DNA of 64,000 nucleotides, taken from the NCBI RefSeq assembly GCF_012641265.1, contig NZ_JABAHZ010000014.1:47687-111686 (forward strand). The letters are read 5' to 3'. Below the pieces are notes generated by a model. That model made no database searches. It saw only the letters and a program-made list of their open reading frames with translations, and was not told where the DNA came from. The translations under genes and the position numbers were made by a program. The stretch comes from Chitinophaga eiseniae (GTDB lineage: Bacteria > Bacteroidota > Bacteroidia > Chitinophagales > Chitinophagaceae). Below are positions 17,001-25,830 of this stretch, in pieces (positions within the stretch are counted from its first letter, which is position 1; each line of letters opens with the position of its first letter).

Positions 17001-17930
17001 TCAGTTCATATTAAATGATTTCCGGAATTCCAGCGGCGTAAAGGAAGTCTTGCTTTTGAACAGTTTGCTAAATGATTGCGTATGCTCAAAGCCCAAATTA
17101 TAAGCTATCTCGCTGACGCTAAGGTCAGTGATAGACAATTGCTCTTTGGCTAAATCTATCAGTTTATCATGGATAAACTGCTGCGCTGTTTGTCCTGTCA
17201 GGGTTTTGAGCATTGTGCTTAAATATTTCGGCGACAGGTGTAACTTTTCCGCGAAATACTGTACCGTAGGCAGGCCCTTTGTGGTGGCGATGTCATCATT
17301 GAAGTAAGCTGCAAATAATGATTCCAGTTGTTCCAGCATCTGGTGGCCGGCTCGCTTCCGGGTAATAAACTGGCGATTGTAATACCGCTCGGAGTATTTA
17401 AGCAATGTTTCGATCTGGGAAATAATAATTCCCTGGCTGAATTTGTCGATATTAGTATGATACTCCCGCCTGATGTTGCTGATGATATCCATCATGGTAT
17501 CATCTTCCTTTTTGGATACAAACAACGCCTCATGGATGGTATAGCTGAAATACTCATACTGCTTTATTTCTTTAGCCAAAGACGTGTTCCAAAGAAAATC
17601 CGGGTGGATGAGCAACATCCATCCGGATCTGCCGGATAGTGAGCCCGTGGTTGGTTCTATGCGGAAAACCTGTCCCGGAGCGATAAAGAACATAACGCCT
17701 TCGTCAAAATCATAGGTTTGTTGGCCGTACTTTACTTTGCCGCCGATATTTTTTTTAAGTGATATTAAATAGAAGTCAAGCGTCCAGCTGCAGTCGAAGT
17801 ATTCCGGTTGCAACTGTACATCCTCATAGTCTACCACACTGATTAAGGGATGTGCCGGCGGCGGGAGGTTCCGGGTTTGATGAAACTCCTTAATGGTCCT
17901 TAATTTTTGAATTTTTTCCATGCGCTCCAA
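17001..17930 (-). CDS. AraC family transcriptional regulator with cupin-like N-terminal domain
   Basis: This 309-aa cytosolic regulator has an N-terminal effector-binding domain (about residues 20-190) and a C-terminal two-HTH AraC domain (about 205-305) ending EIAYNLGFEHTQSFSKLFKSKTSFTPLEFRK. Bacteroidota proteins of this layout often control nearby reductase or detoxification genes; here the NmrA-like reductase is the upstream neighbour on the same strand. A second in-frame ATG at 17921 is an equally good start. The ligand is unknown. Confidence 0.88.
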   Translation of the reverse strand: MERMEKIQKLRTIKEFHQTRNLPPPAHPLISVVDYEDVQLQPEYFDCSWTLDFYLISLKKNIGGKVKYGQQTYDFDEGVMFFIAPGQVFRIEPTTGSLSGRSGWMLLIHPDFLWNTSLAKEIKQYEYFSYTIHEALFVSKKEDDTMMDIISNIRREYHTNIDKFSQGIIISQIETLLKYSERYYNRQFITRKRAGHQMLEQLESLFAAYFNDDIATTKGLPTVQYFAEKLHLSPKYLSTMLKTLTGQTAQQFIHDKLIDLAKEQLSITDLSVSEIAYNLGFEHTQSFSKLFKSKTSFTPLEFRKSFNMN

Positions 17931-18034
17931 TTTTCGGTAGGGTTATTAAGTAAATGAATCCTACGCATCTTGCGGTATCTTTTATCCGAAGTTAAAAAAA
18001 TACTTTCAATAGCACGGTTATCTGGCTACCGCCA

Positions 18035-18087
18035 TTCCTTCGTTTGGCGTGCCGGCTCTCTGGCCGCTGGCGCGCCAAACGAAGGAA
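18035..18087. repeat. Long near-perfect palindromic hairpin
   Basis: The outer 15 bp are perfectly paired (18035-18049 with 18073-18087) and pairing continues inward to 18056/18066 with two G-T pairs, giving about 22 bp with a 9-nt loop. It lies between the NmrA-like gene end and the AraC gene start. There is no T-run, so it looks more like a REP-type palindrome or large operator than a simple terminator. Confidence 0.7.
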
Positions 18088-18107
18088 ATCTTCTTTGTAA
18101 GGTGGCT

Positions 18108-19013
18108 TTATTGCCGGTTATAGGCCGCTGCAAAGTCCTTGACGAAGTCTTTCAGTTTCACCTGGCCTAACAGCGGTTTATGCTGATTATAATCCTCGTA
18201 AAGGTTGCCGTTACCCTGGCTTTCCTGTAGTTCAACGAAGCCCTTAGCTACCTGCTCATTAAAGCCAATGCCTAGCCAGCCATCCAGCAGCTGTTGGCTT
18301 GGAATAACGCGCCATTGTAAGTCGGGTTTGCCGATGGCTTCGCCCAATGCCCTGGCAATTTCATTGGGTGACACTTCATCACTGGCCACGTAGCGTATTG
18401 TTTTGCCCTCAAATGGCTTGTCCACCTCCTCAGCAATGACAGCAGCAATATCTTTCGGGGAAACCCATGGTTCTTTAACATCGCCGCCGTAGTTGGAAAT
18501 GATGGCACCCTGGGACTTGATCGTGTGAATGAGTGAAAACAGGTTGATATAGAAGCTGACGGGGCGAATAAATTTGATAGCTACTTCGGCCGGCAGTTGC
18601 CGGAGTATGGTTTCTACCTCGTGGTGGAAACGGATAATGCCTGTGCCCTTATCCGTATGTGCACCGATACTGCTGAGATGTATTACCTTTTTTACGCCGG
18701 AGCGTTCTACGGCTTCTTTATAATTTTGACCGATTTTGGCAATGCCGCTGATAAAGTCGACCGATGTATCGAACATATCGCCTACCGCTTCCATTGTTTC
18801 CATCAGGTAAACAATATCGGCGCCTTTGAAGGTTTCCGCCAGGAAATCCACCTCCTGCAATCTGCCTATGGCTGCTTTTGCGCCAAGGAGCTCAATATCT
18901 TTCTGACGGGTTGCATTACTGCTGATAACAGTAACAGTATGGCCGTTATTAACCAACGTTGCTGTCAGTGGCTTTCCAATGTTTCCAAGCGAGCCTGTGA
19001 GTACAATATTCAT
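18108..19013 (-). CDS. NmrA-like NAD(P)-binding oxidoreductase
   Basis: This cytosolic protein of about 301 aa belongs to the atypical short-chain dehydrogenase group. The N-terminus MNIVLTGSLGNIGKPLTATL contains the GxxGxxG dinucleotide-binding motif. The HLSSIGAHTDKGTGIIRFHHEVE segment and PWVSPKDIAAVIAEEV are typical of NmrA/quinone-oxidoreductase-like (QOR2) proteins. The start at 19013 gives the motif at the usual distance; a longer version from 19049 would add 12 unlikely residues. It may reduce quinones or act as a redox sensor. It is followed by the long palindrome and the AraC regulator. Confidence 0.87.
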   Translation of the reverse strand: MNIVLTGSLGNIGKPLTATLVNNGHTVTVISSNATRQKDIELLGAKAAIGRLQEVDFLAETFKGADIVYLMETMEAVGDMFDTSVDFISGIAKIGQNYKEAVERSGVKKVIHLSSIGAHTDKGTGIIRFHHEVETILRQLPAEVAIKFIRPVSFYINLFSLIHTIKSQGAIISNYGGDVKEPWVSPKDIAAVIAEEVDKPFEGKTIRYVASDEVSPNEIARALGEAIGKPDLQWRVIPSQQLLDGWLGIGFNEQVAKGFVELQESQGNGNLYEDYNQHKPLLGQVKLKDFVKDFAAAYNRQ

Positions 19014-19196
19014 TGTCGTGTTTTTTTGTTGACTCAAAAGTCCGAACAATGAATAAGACAGATGTAGCCAAAAGTCGCAACGTTGTAGCCAAAAGGATAA
19101 TTCGGTTTTGTATTATTAATCTTAAATAAATAAGCTGAAAAAGGGTGAGCGAAGGTCCGTCTTCGCTCACCCTTTTAAATTAAAAGAATCATTATA

Positions 19197-20786
19197 TTAT
19201 TTTATCAGCCACATCTTTCCATTGATGTCGTCAGTACCGCTGTACTGGCTGGTAATGGCGGATTGATAATTAGCATTGTTATAGGTAATTTCATCCTGCG
19301 GATATTGCCAGCGCATCGGTATCATGTTGTTGGCAGTACCGATACCAGCGCCACCCTGGCTAAAAGTTGGTATGCCGGTTCTGCGCCAGTTGTAGTATGC
19401 TTCAAAACCGGAGTTCATGAAGAAAGCCACGTATTTCTGTGTCAGGATCTGGGTAAGGCCCTGAGCCGGATTATAAGCAACGTTAGGGTTAGCCAGGAAA
19501 CTGGCGATATCGATCGTTGCAGTACCCTGGCTGGGTTTAGTGCCATCTACATTGCCTATCGTAACGGTTTGTCCCTGTGATAAGCCATACCACTTCATAG
19601 AAGCGTTGATGCCATTTAAATACCAGGCAGCAGGATCTGCTGTGATCCAGCCGCGGTAGGCCGCTTCGGCAATGTTGAAGCACAACTCCGGATAACCTAC
19701 CAGTACATAAGGTTCGGCATTTGCGCCGGTGGCAGATGACATATAACGGTTATAGCTCAGCGAAGAATATTTCCCATCAGCAGAAAAGCTGGACATCAAC
19801 CCCTGTGATTTACTATTATCTTCTCCTACATAGGCGGTGAAATCGCTCACCTGTTTACCTGCTGTCAGTTGTGCAGCAGCCGGAATGGCAAGTACAAACA
19901 CACGCGGATCGTGATAGGTAGCTGTAACGTTGAAGAAAGTCTGGCTGATGTTTGCACAGTTGTTGTAAGGCGCGTTACCAGAGCGGTTAGGAGGATACAG
20001 TGTTACCGTAGTATACCGGTATACCATATTGTCGTCTGTAGAAGTCATTATGGGGTAGTTCACCGGATCGCCAATGATAGTGGCAAATTGTGACTTAATA
20101 TTCAGGTCTGCGTTATCATCGGCGCGTTTGCTGAGACTGATCAACACACGCAGGCGGTAAGTATTGATCACTTTGCGCCATTGCAGGTAAGTTAGACCGA
20201 AGATATCACCGTTAGCGTCTACTTTGCTGGCAGCAACACCCGGAGTGGTCATCAGCGTACCCATCATAGTGTTGGCAGCGTCCAATAATGCCAGGCTATT
20301 TTTGTATACGTCGTGCTGTTTGTCGTAGACAGGCGTTAGATTATTGATATCGCCGGCTTGCGACATGGGGATGTCGCCTACACGTTGCGACATCCAGATA
20401 AAGGCATAGGCTCTGAAGAACTTACTGAGCGCGAAATATACGTTGGTAGTGTTACCATACTGCGTTTTTGCCTGTGATTCCAGCTGGTTGCAGTAACGGA
20501 TCATATCATACGTATTGTTGGTATTGGACCAGTTATATGCATTACTGCCGAAGTAGTAGGAATAGTTGGAAACGAGATCCTGGTTATACCGGTATACCGT
20601 GGAGATCACCGGTTCTTCTTCTCTCGTGAGGTTGCTGGTAAGATGGTTGAGCAGCAGGGATACCGGTACCGTAGCGTTTTCTGCGGCTACGTTGGGATTG
20701 GAGAGCAGGTCTCCTTTTTGGCAACCACTGATTGCGGTTACGGTTACCAGCACTGCAATTTTGATATATTTGAAAGATTTCTTCAT
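19197..20786 (-). CDS. SusD-like outer-membrane lipoprotein
   Basis: This 529-aa surface lipoprotein is the partner of the SusC encoded 17 nt upstream. The signal peptide MKKSFKYIKIAVLVTVTAISGC ends in a lipobox (ISGC). The body shows the SusD-like_2 features: repeated helical TPR-type segments, YDKQHDVYKNSLALLDAAN, the TQKYVAFFMNSGFEAYYNWRRTG segment and a C-terminal GTDDINGKMWLIK. The same tail appears in the SusD at 14.2 kb, so both belong to one subfamily. The substrate is unknown. Confidence 0.9.
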   Translation of the reverse strand: MKKSFKYIKIAVLVTVTAISGCQKGDLLSNPNVAAENATVPVSLLLNHLTSNLTREEEPVISTVYRYNQDLVSNYSYYFGSNAYNWSNTNNTYDMIRYCNQLESQAKTQYGNTTNVYFALSKFFRAYAFIWMSQRVGDIPMSQAGDINNLTPVYDKQHDVYKNSLALLDAANTMMGTLMTTPGVAASKVDANGDIFGLTYLQWRKVINTYRLRVLISLSKRADDNADLNIKSQFATIIGDPVNYPIMTSTDDNMVYRYTTVTLYPPNRSGNAPYNNCANISQTFFNVTATYHDPRVFVLAIPAAAQLTAGKQVSDFTAYVGEDNSKSQGLMSSFSADGKYSSLSYNRYMSSATGANAEPYVLVGYPELCFNIAEAAYRGWITADPAAWYLNGINASMKWYGLSQGQTVTIGNVDGTKPSQGTATIDIASFLANPNVAYNPAQGLTQILTQKYVAFFMNSGFEAYYNWRRTGIPTFSQGGAGIGTANNMIPMRWQYPQDEITYNNANYQSAITSQYSGTDDINGKMWLIK

Positions 20787-20803
20787 ACAGAGGATTTTAA
20801 AAA

Positions 20804-23800
20804 TTAGAAACTGAGATTGACGTTAAAACCAAACCTTCTGGCTGTTATGCTCTGGAGTACACCGCCGTTGTTGAGGGAACGGTCGGAGTCATTATAGCCG
20901 GAGGCAAACTGGTCGAGGTCAATATCCTTACGCTTAGCCCAGTATAACAGGTTACGACCCACCAATGAGAAGGTAGCAGATTTGATAAAATGGTTGTTGT
21001 TTAACAGTCTGGCAGGGAGGCTATAGCCGAGGCTTACTTCCCGGAGCTTCGCAAAAGAGCGGTCCATCATCCAGTATTCAGTTACGCCGCCAATACCGGA
21101 AGAAATGAAGTTTTGCACGGTAGTAGCCACATTGTTTGGGTCAATTTTGAGGTCTTTGAAGTTAGTGATCTGACCGTTTTCATATACTGGCGTACCGGAG
21201 GTGATCATTGAGCCCTGGGCAGTATAATGCCCCTGGGGAGCGGTAGTACCGTTAACGGTGGATTGCCAGTCGGCCAGGCGCGCTGTACCAAAATCGCCGC
21301 TGGCGCTGGCCAGGGCGGTACCGCCGTTCATTCCATCTTTATATACTTCGTTGTAAATTTTACCGCCTATACGACCATCGATCTGGAAGCTGAGCACGAA
21401 ATTCTTATAAGTAAAGCGGTTGCTGAAACCAAAAGTGAAGTCTGGATTAGCATGGCCCAGGAATATGTTATTGCTGATACCGGAGGGCGCGCGCAGCGGC
21501 AAACCACCACTGTATATAATATTACCAACCTGGTCGCGTACAAAGCCGGTACCATAGATAGCATCAATTCTTTCGCCTTTTCTATAGCCGTGGCCGTTAA
21601 GTGTAATCACCTGCTCGTCGCCATAGATGTTGTCCAATGTTTCCTTGTAAGTAGCATAGTTGGCAGCGATATCCCAGGACAGACCTTTGGGGTTTTTCAG
21701 CGGGGTAGCTGTCAGTGTAATCTCATAACCTTTTTTCCGGGTGGTGATGGCATTTACGTTATGAGAATTATAGCCAGTGGAAGGAGCTATTGTCAACGGG
21801 AATATCTGTGGACCATTCAAACTGGTGAAGTAAGTAAAGTCGGCTCCCAACCTGTTATGAAACAATTTCAGGTCAACACCGGCTTCATAAGAAGATACGC
21901 TGAAAGGTTTCAGTGTCGGGTTGCTGACTACATTAGAGAAATCAACAGATGGTTGGTTGTTATAATACGTGTTGTAGCTATAAGCCATCTGGTTATTATA
22001 AGTAGGACCATCATATGAAGTATACAAATCTGTACCATAGCCCAGGAAGCCGTTGGTGCTTTTGCCGGTTACCTGTGTAAAGGCAGAAGGTACGGTGGGG
22101 GAGGTCAGCGCTCCTTTCACGTTGGCATACGAACCACGTACCTTCAGCAAAGAAATGAAGGTGGGCAGGTTGGCATAATCACTGATGACAGAGCTAAGGG
22201 AAACCGATGGATAGTAGAAAGTATTATAGCCATCAGCCAGGGTAGATATATGGTCTACACGGCCGGTGTGCGATAAGGTCAGGTATTTGTCGTAAGTAAG
22301 GTCAATAGAGTAGAAGCCGCTGTATACCTGCATTTTAGATCCCCAGGTATAAGGTGCGAATTGCTCTTTTGAGTTAGCGAGCGAATATACGTTTGGAATA
22401 GCCAGTGCTTTGGTGGTTCCCCAGAGGGAGTTGTAGTTGAAAGAGCGCATGCTGGCGCCAGCCAGGCCGGAGATATTGAACCTGCTTACTTTTTTATTGT
22501 AGTTCAGGGTGAGGTCGGTGTTATTTTCGAAGAGGTTCCTGCGGTCTTCACGATAGTCGCCATACCAGCCAAAGTAATACCAGGGCGTATAGGTATTCAG
22601 GTTCGTACCGGCGGGCACCTGTTCTGTCCTGAGCTGGTTCCAGGTAGTGATCTGGGTGCGTAGGTTCAGGTCCAGTGCGTCGTTGAATTTGTAGCTGGCT
22701 TTGATATAGCCGTTTATATCTGTTTTATCGTGAGAGCGCAGCCATTTTTTAGCGATAAACCAGGCGCTGTTCTCACGGCCGTATTCCTGTGCGTAAGGGA
22801 TCAGGTTAGGTACACCCTGTGGACCTTTATAAATGTCTTTCAGGTCGTTCACATCGTAGTCGGAAGAACCATATACCTGGAACATGTAGATGTAAGAGTT
22901 CGGTCCATAGCTTACATCCGGCATATTGGGGGAGTATTGTTTGTTGATATTGGCGCTGGCTTCTATTTTGAATTTATCCGTAATCTTATAACCTGCACTC
23001 AGCGACATGGCATAGGTATGTAACTTGGTATTGGGCCCCATGCCTTTCTGGTTCATGTTAGACAGGGAGATCCTGATATCAGAACGGTCGTTGGCGGTAG
23101 ACAGGGATATGTTGTTGGTATTGATGACGCCCGTTTCCATGAAATTTTTGAAGTTGTCTTTACCGCGGGCAGTCCAGGGAGTGGCGGTCCTGGTGTGTGT
23201 TACCGGGTCCCAGGGGCTGTCGTATTGCTTTATCTTCTGACCTTCAAAGCGGGGCCCCCATTCCGGCAAACGCTGGTTGTTGTCATACAGCTGATCGCCA
23301 TAGGAATATTTAAAGTTGGTACCGCGGCCATATTCTTCCTGTACCTGTGGTAAAGCGAGGAAGCCTTTTTCAAACATGGTGCTGCTATTTACATCCACTT
23401 GCCATCCTTTGGCGTCTTTGGTACCTCTTTTGGTGGTGATAACGATGGCGCCGTTGATACCCCTGAAGCCATACAGCGCAGCGGCATTCGCACCCTTGAG
23501 CACGGAGTAGGATTCGATATCATCGGGATTAATGTTCCAGGTATCAGAGTTGATGGGTACGCCATCTACTACGAAGAGAAGGTCCTTGCTGCCACGTAAT
23601 ACGATTTCCGGGCGACCCAGCATTTCGGGGTTGGCGCCCACCGTAAGGCCGGCCACTTTACCGGAGAGGGAGTTGATAGGGTTGGCATCGCGTGCTTTTA
23701 CCAGGTCGGCGCCTTTTACCTCCTGTACAGAATACCCCAGTCTTTTAGCTTCTTTGCGTATTCCCAATGCCGTTACTACTACTTCGTCCAGGCGTTTATG

Positions 23801-24109
23801 ATCTTCCTGCAGGGTAATAGTGAAATTGTTGCCGGAAGTAGTATTGGTTTCCTGTGATACATAGCCCACATACGAGAAAATAAGTACGGCGCCTGGACCG
23901 CTGGCTTTAAAGGTGAAGGTGCCATTGGAGTCTGTGAAGGTTCCACCGGTTTTTCCTTTTTCCCGTACACTGGCGCCCGGGATACCGGCGCCGTCTGCCG
24001 CTGTTACTTTCCCTTTAATAATTCTTTCCTGTGCAAAGGCATTGCTCACAATGAGTAAAAGGGCCAATGAGAGGGAGAGACATGTGCTGCGTAGCGTAAA
24101 TAATCTCAT
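20804..24109 (-). CDS. SusC/RagA-type TonB-linked outer-membrane receptor
   Basis: This 1101-aa receptor has a signal peptide (MRLFTLRSTCLSLSLALLL..., cleavage after AFAQ), a carboxypeptidase-regulatory-like domain (IIKGKVTAADGAGIPGASV), a TonB plug with VVVTALGIRKEAKRLGYSV and a barrel ending FGFNVNLSF. It lacks the STN domain, and no sigma/FecR pair is adjacent, so control is probably by the membrane AraC regulator encoded just upstream. Its sequence is close to the SusC at 10.7 kb (for example TYKNF...DGRIGG). The first 18 codons are nearly repeated in a remnant at 49.0 kb. Confidence 0.93.
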   Translation of the reverse strand: MRLFTLRSTCLSLSLALLLIVSNAFAQERIIKGKVTAADGAGIPGASVREKGKTGGTFTDSNGTFTFKASGPGAVLIFSYVGYVSQETNTTSGNNFTITLQEDHKRLDEVVVTALGIRKEAKRLGYSVQEVKGADLVKARDANPINSLSGKVAGLTVGANPEMLGRPEIVLRGSKDLLFVVDGVPINSDTWNINPDDIESYSVLKGANAAALYGFRGINGAIVITTKRGTKDAKGWQVDVNSSTMFEKGFLALPQVQEEYGRGTNFKYSYGDQLYDNNQRLPEWGPRFEGQKIKQYDSPWDPVTHTRTATPWTARGKDNFKNFMETGVINTNNISLSTANDRSDIRISLSNMNQKGMGPNTKLHTYAMSLSAGYKITDKFKIEASANINKQYSPNMPDVSYGPNSYIYMFQVYGSSDYDVNDLKDIYKGPQGVPNLIPYAQEYGRENSAWFIAKKWLRSHDKTDINGYIKASYKFNDALDLNLRTQITTWNQLRTEQVPAGTNLNTYTPWYYFGWYGDYREDRRNLFENNTDLTLNYNKKVSRFNISGLAGASMRSFNYNSLWGTTKALAIPNVYSLANSKEQFAPYTWGSKMQVYSGFYSIDLTYDKYLTLSHTGRVDHISTLADGYNTFYYPSVSLSSVISDYANLPTFISLLKVRGSYANVKGALTSPTVPSAFTQVTGKSTNGFLGYGTDLYTSYDGPTYNNQMAYSYNTYYNNQPSVDFSNVVSNPTLKPFSVSSYEAGVDLKLFHNRLGADFTYFTSLNGPQIFPLTIAPSTGYNSHNVNAITTRKKGYEITLTATPLKNPKGLSWDIAANYATYKETLDNIYGDEQVITLNGHGYRKGERIDAIYGTGFVRDQVGNIIYSGGLPLRAPSGISNNIFLGHANPDFTFGFSNRFTYKNFVLSFQIDGRIGGKIYNEVYKDGMNGGTALASASGDFGTARLADWQSTVNGTTAPQGHYTAQGSMITSGTPVYENGQITNFKDLKIDPNNVATTVQNFISSGIGGVTEYWMMDRSFAKLREVSLGYSLPARLLNNNHFIKSATFSLVGRNLLYWAKRKDIDLDQFASGYNDSDRSLNNGGVLQSITARRFGFNVNLSF

Positions 24110-24274
24110 TTTAATTTTGGTTTGGTAATAGTGAAATAGGTATTACCGCAAAAATCAAAATGCTGTTAAACTAATACGACTACGCCCAATGGGAAGGTCA
24201 AAAAATGTATAAGCCAGCGGGTGAATACATGTATATTAGCCACCATGGCTTGTTTGTGTGATGTTACGTAATTC

Positions 24275-25396
24275 TTACTGAATTGTTAACGGAATGTTTT
24301 GTTGTATTTGTTTCCGGTAAATAGAAGGCGTAACCCCTGTTATCTTTTTAAAATAATTATTAAAGGAAGATTTGGAATTGAACCCACAGTCATATGCCAG
24401 CGACAGGAGGTTGATATCCAGCGCCGGATCTTTTAATTTATTCATGGCTTCTTCGATCCGGTATTCATTAATAAAGGAGTAGAAGTTTTTATGAAGGCGT
24501 TCATTTAGTAACTGGGTGACATGGTGTTTGGGTATCCTTGCTTGTTCCGACAGTTCTTCCAGTGATAGTTCCGGCTCCAGGTATATCCTGCTTTGTTGCA
24601 TAAAGCCCCGGATACTGTGTTCATAAGTATCGAGCATCTCATCGTCCAGGCCGGATTTTTTATATTGTCTCACTGGTTGACTTTCCGCACTGGTTATCGT
24701 TTCCGGCGGCGCTGCGATGGTGATGGTGGTAGTGGTGGTAGCTTCCATCTTGTACCGGAGTATCATTACTACCAGTAACGTAAAACAGATATACGGCAGT
24801 ATCCACAGGTTTAGATCCCAGTGGCCTGTTTGAATGGTATATATGGTCATGCAGGCTAGTCCGAGTAGTATGCCGGTGAGGATGGTCCGTATGATAGCGG
24901 CTAATAGTTTGTGTTTAGGGTTGGCAGCATCTGCTTTTGCCCGCTGCAGCAGGCGCCATGCCAGCAAGGGATATATAATGAGTGAGGCAGATACGCCTAT
25001 TTGAAAGATCATTGAATAGGTACTGATAAACTGCCTGGAAATAACTCCTTCCTCATATCCGGTACTATTAGCCAGGAATATTAATGGCGAAATGAAGAGG
25101 GGCGACATATGCCACAAAATTTTACGGTTACTTACCGGCTTTTTGAGGTAAAAGAGCGTAGTAAGATATAACAGCGGTCCATAGGAAGAGCTGAAGCCCG
25201 TAGCATTATTATTATAGAGAAAGGCGCTTTTCCATACAACGAGTAATGATAACTTGATACCCAGGTGAACAAACAATATGATCAGGAAGGCATTGAGGGC
25301 TTTTTCGAAATTGTCTTTTGGTCGAAAGAGGTTAAACAGATAAATAGCGACACAGGTCTGCAAGTTAACGCAGGACAGAAGTATAATGCTCATCAT
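24275..25396 (-). CDS. Membrane-anchored AraC family transcriptional regulator
   Basis: This 373-aa protein has about seven hydrophobic helices in residues 1-215, then a low-complexity linker (ATTTTTITIAAP) and a C-terminal AraC DNA-binding domain (about 265-365, ending FNSKSSFNNYFKKITGVTPSIYRKQ). It would sense a signal in or across the inner membrane and bind DNA while tethered. It lies upstream of and in the same direction as the STN-less SusC/SusD pair, which it probably controls. A second ATG at 25393 is an equally possible start. Confidence 0.88.
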   Translation of the reverse strand: MMSIILLSCVNLQTCVAIYLFNLFRPKDNFEKALNAFLIILFVHLGIKLSLLVVWKSAFLYNNNATGFSSSYGPLLYLTTLFYLKKPVSNRKILWHMSPLFISPLIFLANSTGYEEGVISRQFISTYSMIFQIGVSASLIIYPLLAWRLLQRAKADAANPKHKLLAAIIRTILTGILLGLACMTIYTIQTGHWDLNLWILPYICFTLLVVMILRYKMEATTTTTITIAAPPETITSAESQPVRQYKKSGLDDEMLDTYEHSIRGFMQQSRIYLEPELSLEELSEQARIPKHHVTQLLNERLHKNFYSFINEYRIEEAMNKLKDPALDINLLSLAYDCGFNSKSSFNNYFKKITGVTPSIYRKQIQQNIPLTIQ

Positions 25397-25830
25397 ATCC
25401 GGAAAATTATGATACTAATTTATGTGATCAATGTTACCAGAACCTTAACTAAAATTAAGCGGGGCAACATGATTTTCATTGTTTATTTCAGTGCTCTTAT
25501 TTGCAGGCGCGAATATAATTGTTTTGTTAGTTCATCAACAAATTTTGTAAGAGGCCCGGCTATTTATTTGCAAAAATCGATGGATAGATGGTGGTTGTTT
25601 TTGTCATAAAGTCAACCTGGTTGTTTTCGCTTCTTTGACTGTTGTTTATATGTGCTGACAGCCGCCAGACACGATTTGCAGCAAGGTTTAACGGGATCGT
25701 TTGTTTAATAATTATTTAACCCGGAGCCCTTGGATGTTAAGTTAAAATTATCGTATGATTAAGTTTTAAATTTAGGGCCCAAACTACAGATTATACTCAG
25801 AATTGGCGGATTGTTTTGTTATAAAAAAAC
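25397..25830. other. AT-rich divergent intergenic region
   Basis: These 434 bases separate the leftward membrane AraC gene from the rightward TonB receptor. They should hold two promoters, but I see no clear inverted repeat, terminator, RNA gene or small gene. A rightward open frame entering from the AraC gene is antisense and unlikely to be used. Confidence 0.5.

Noticed and set aside
21227..22018. 263-codon rightward open frame inside the SusC gene
   Set aside because: Antisense to a well-supported receptor; composition is not protein-like.
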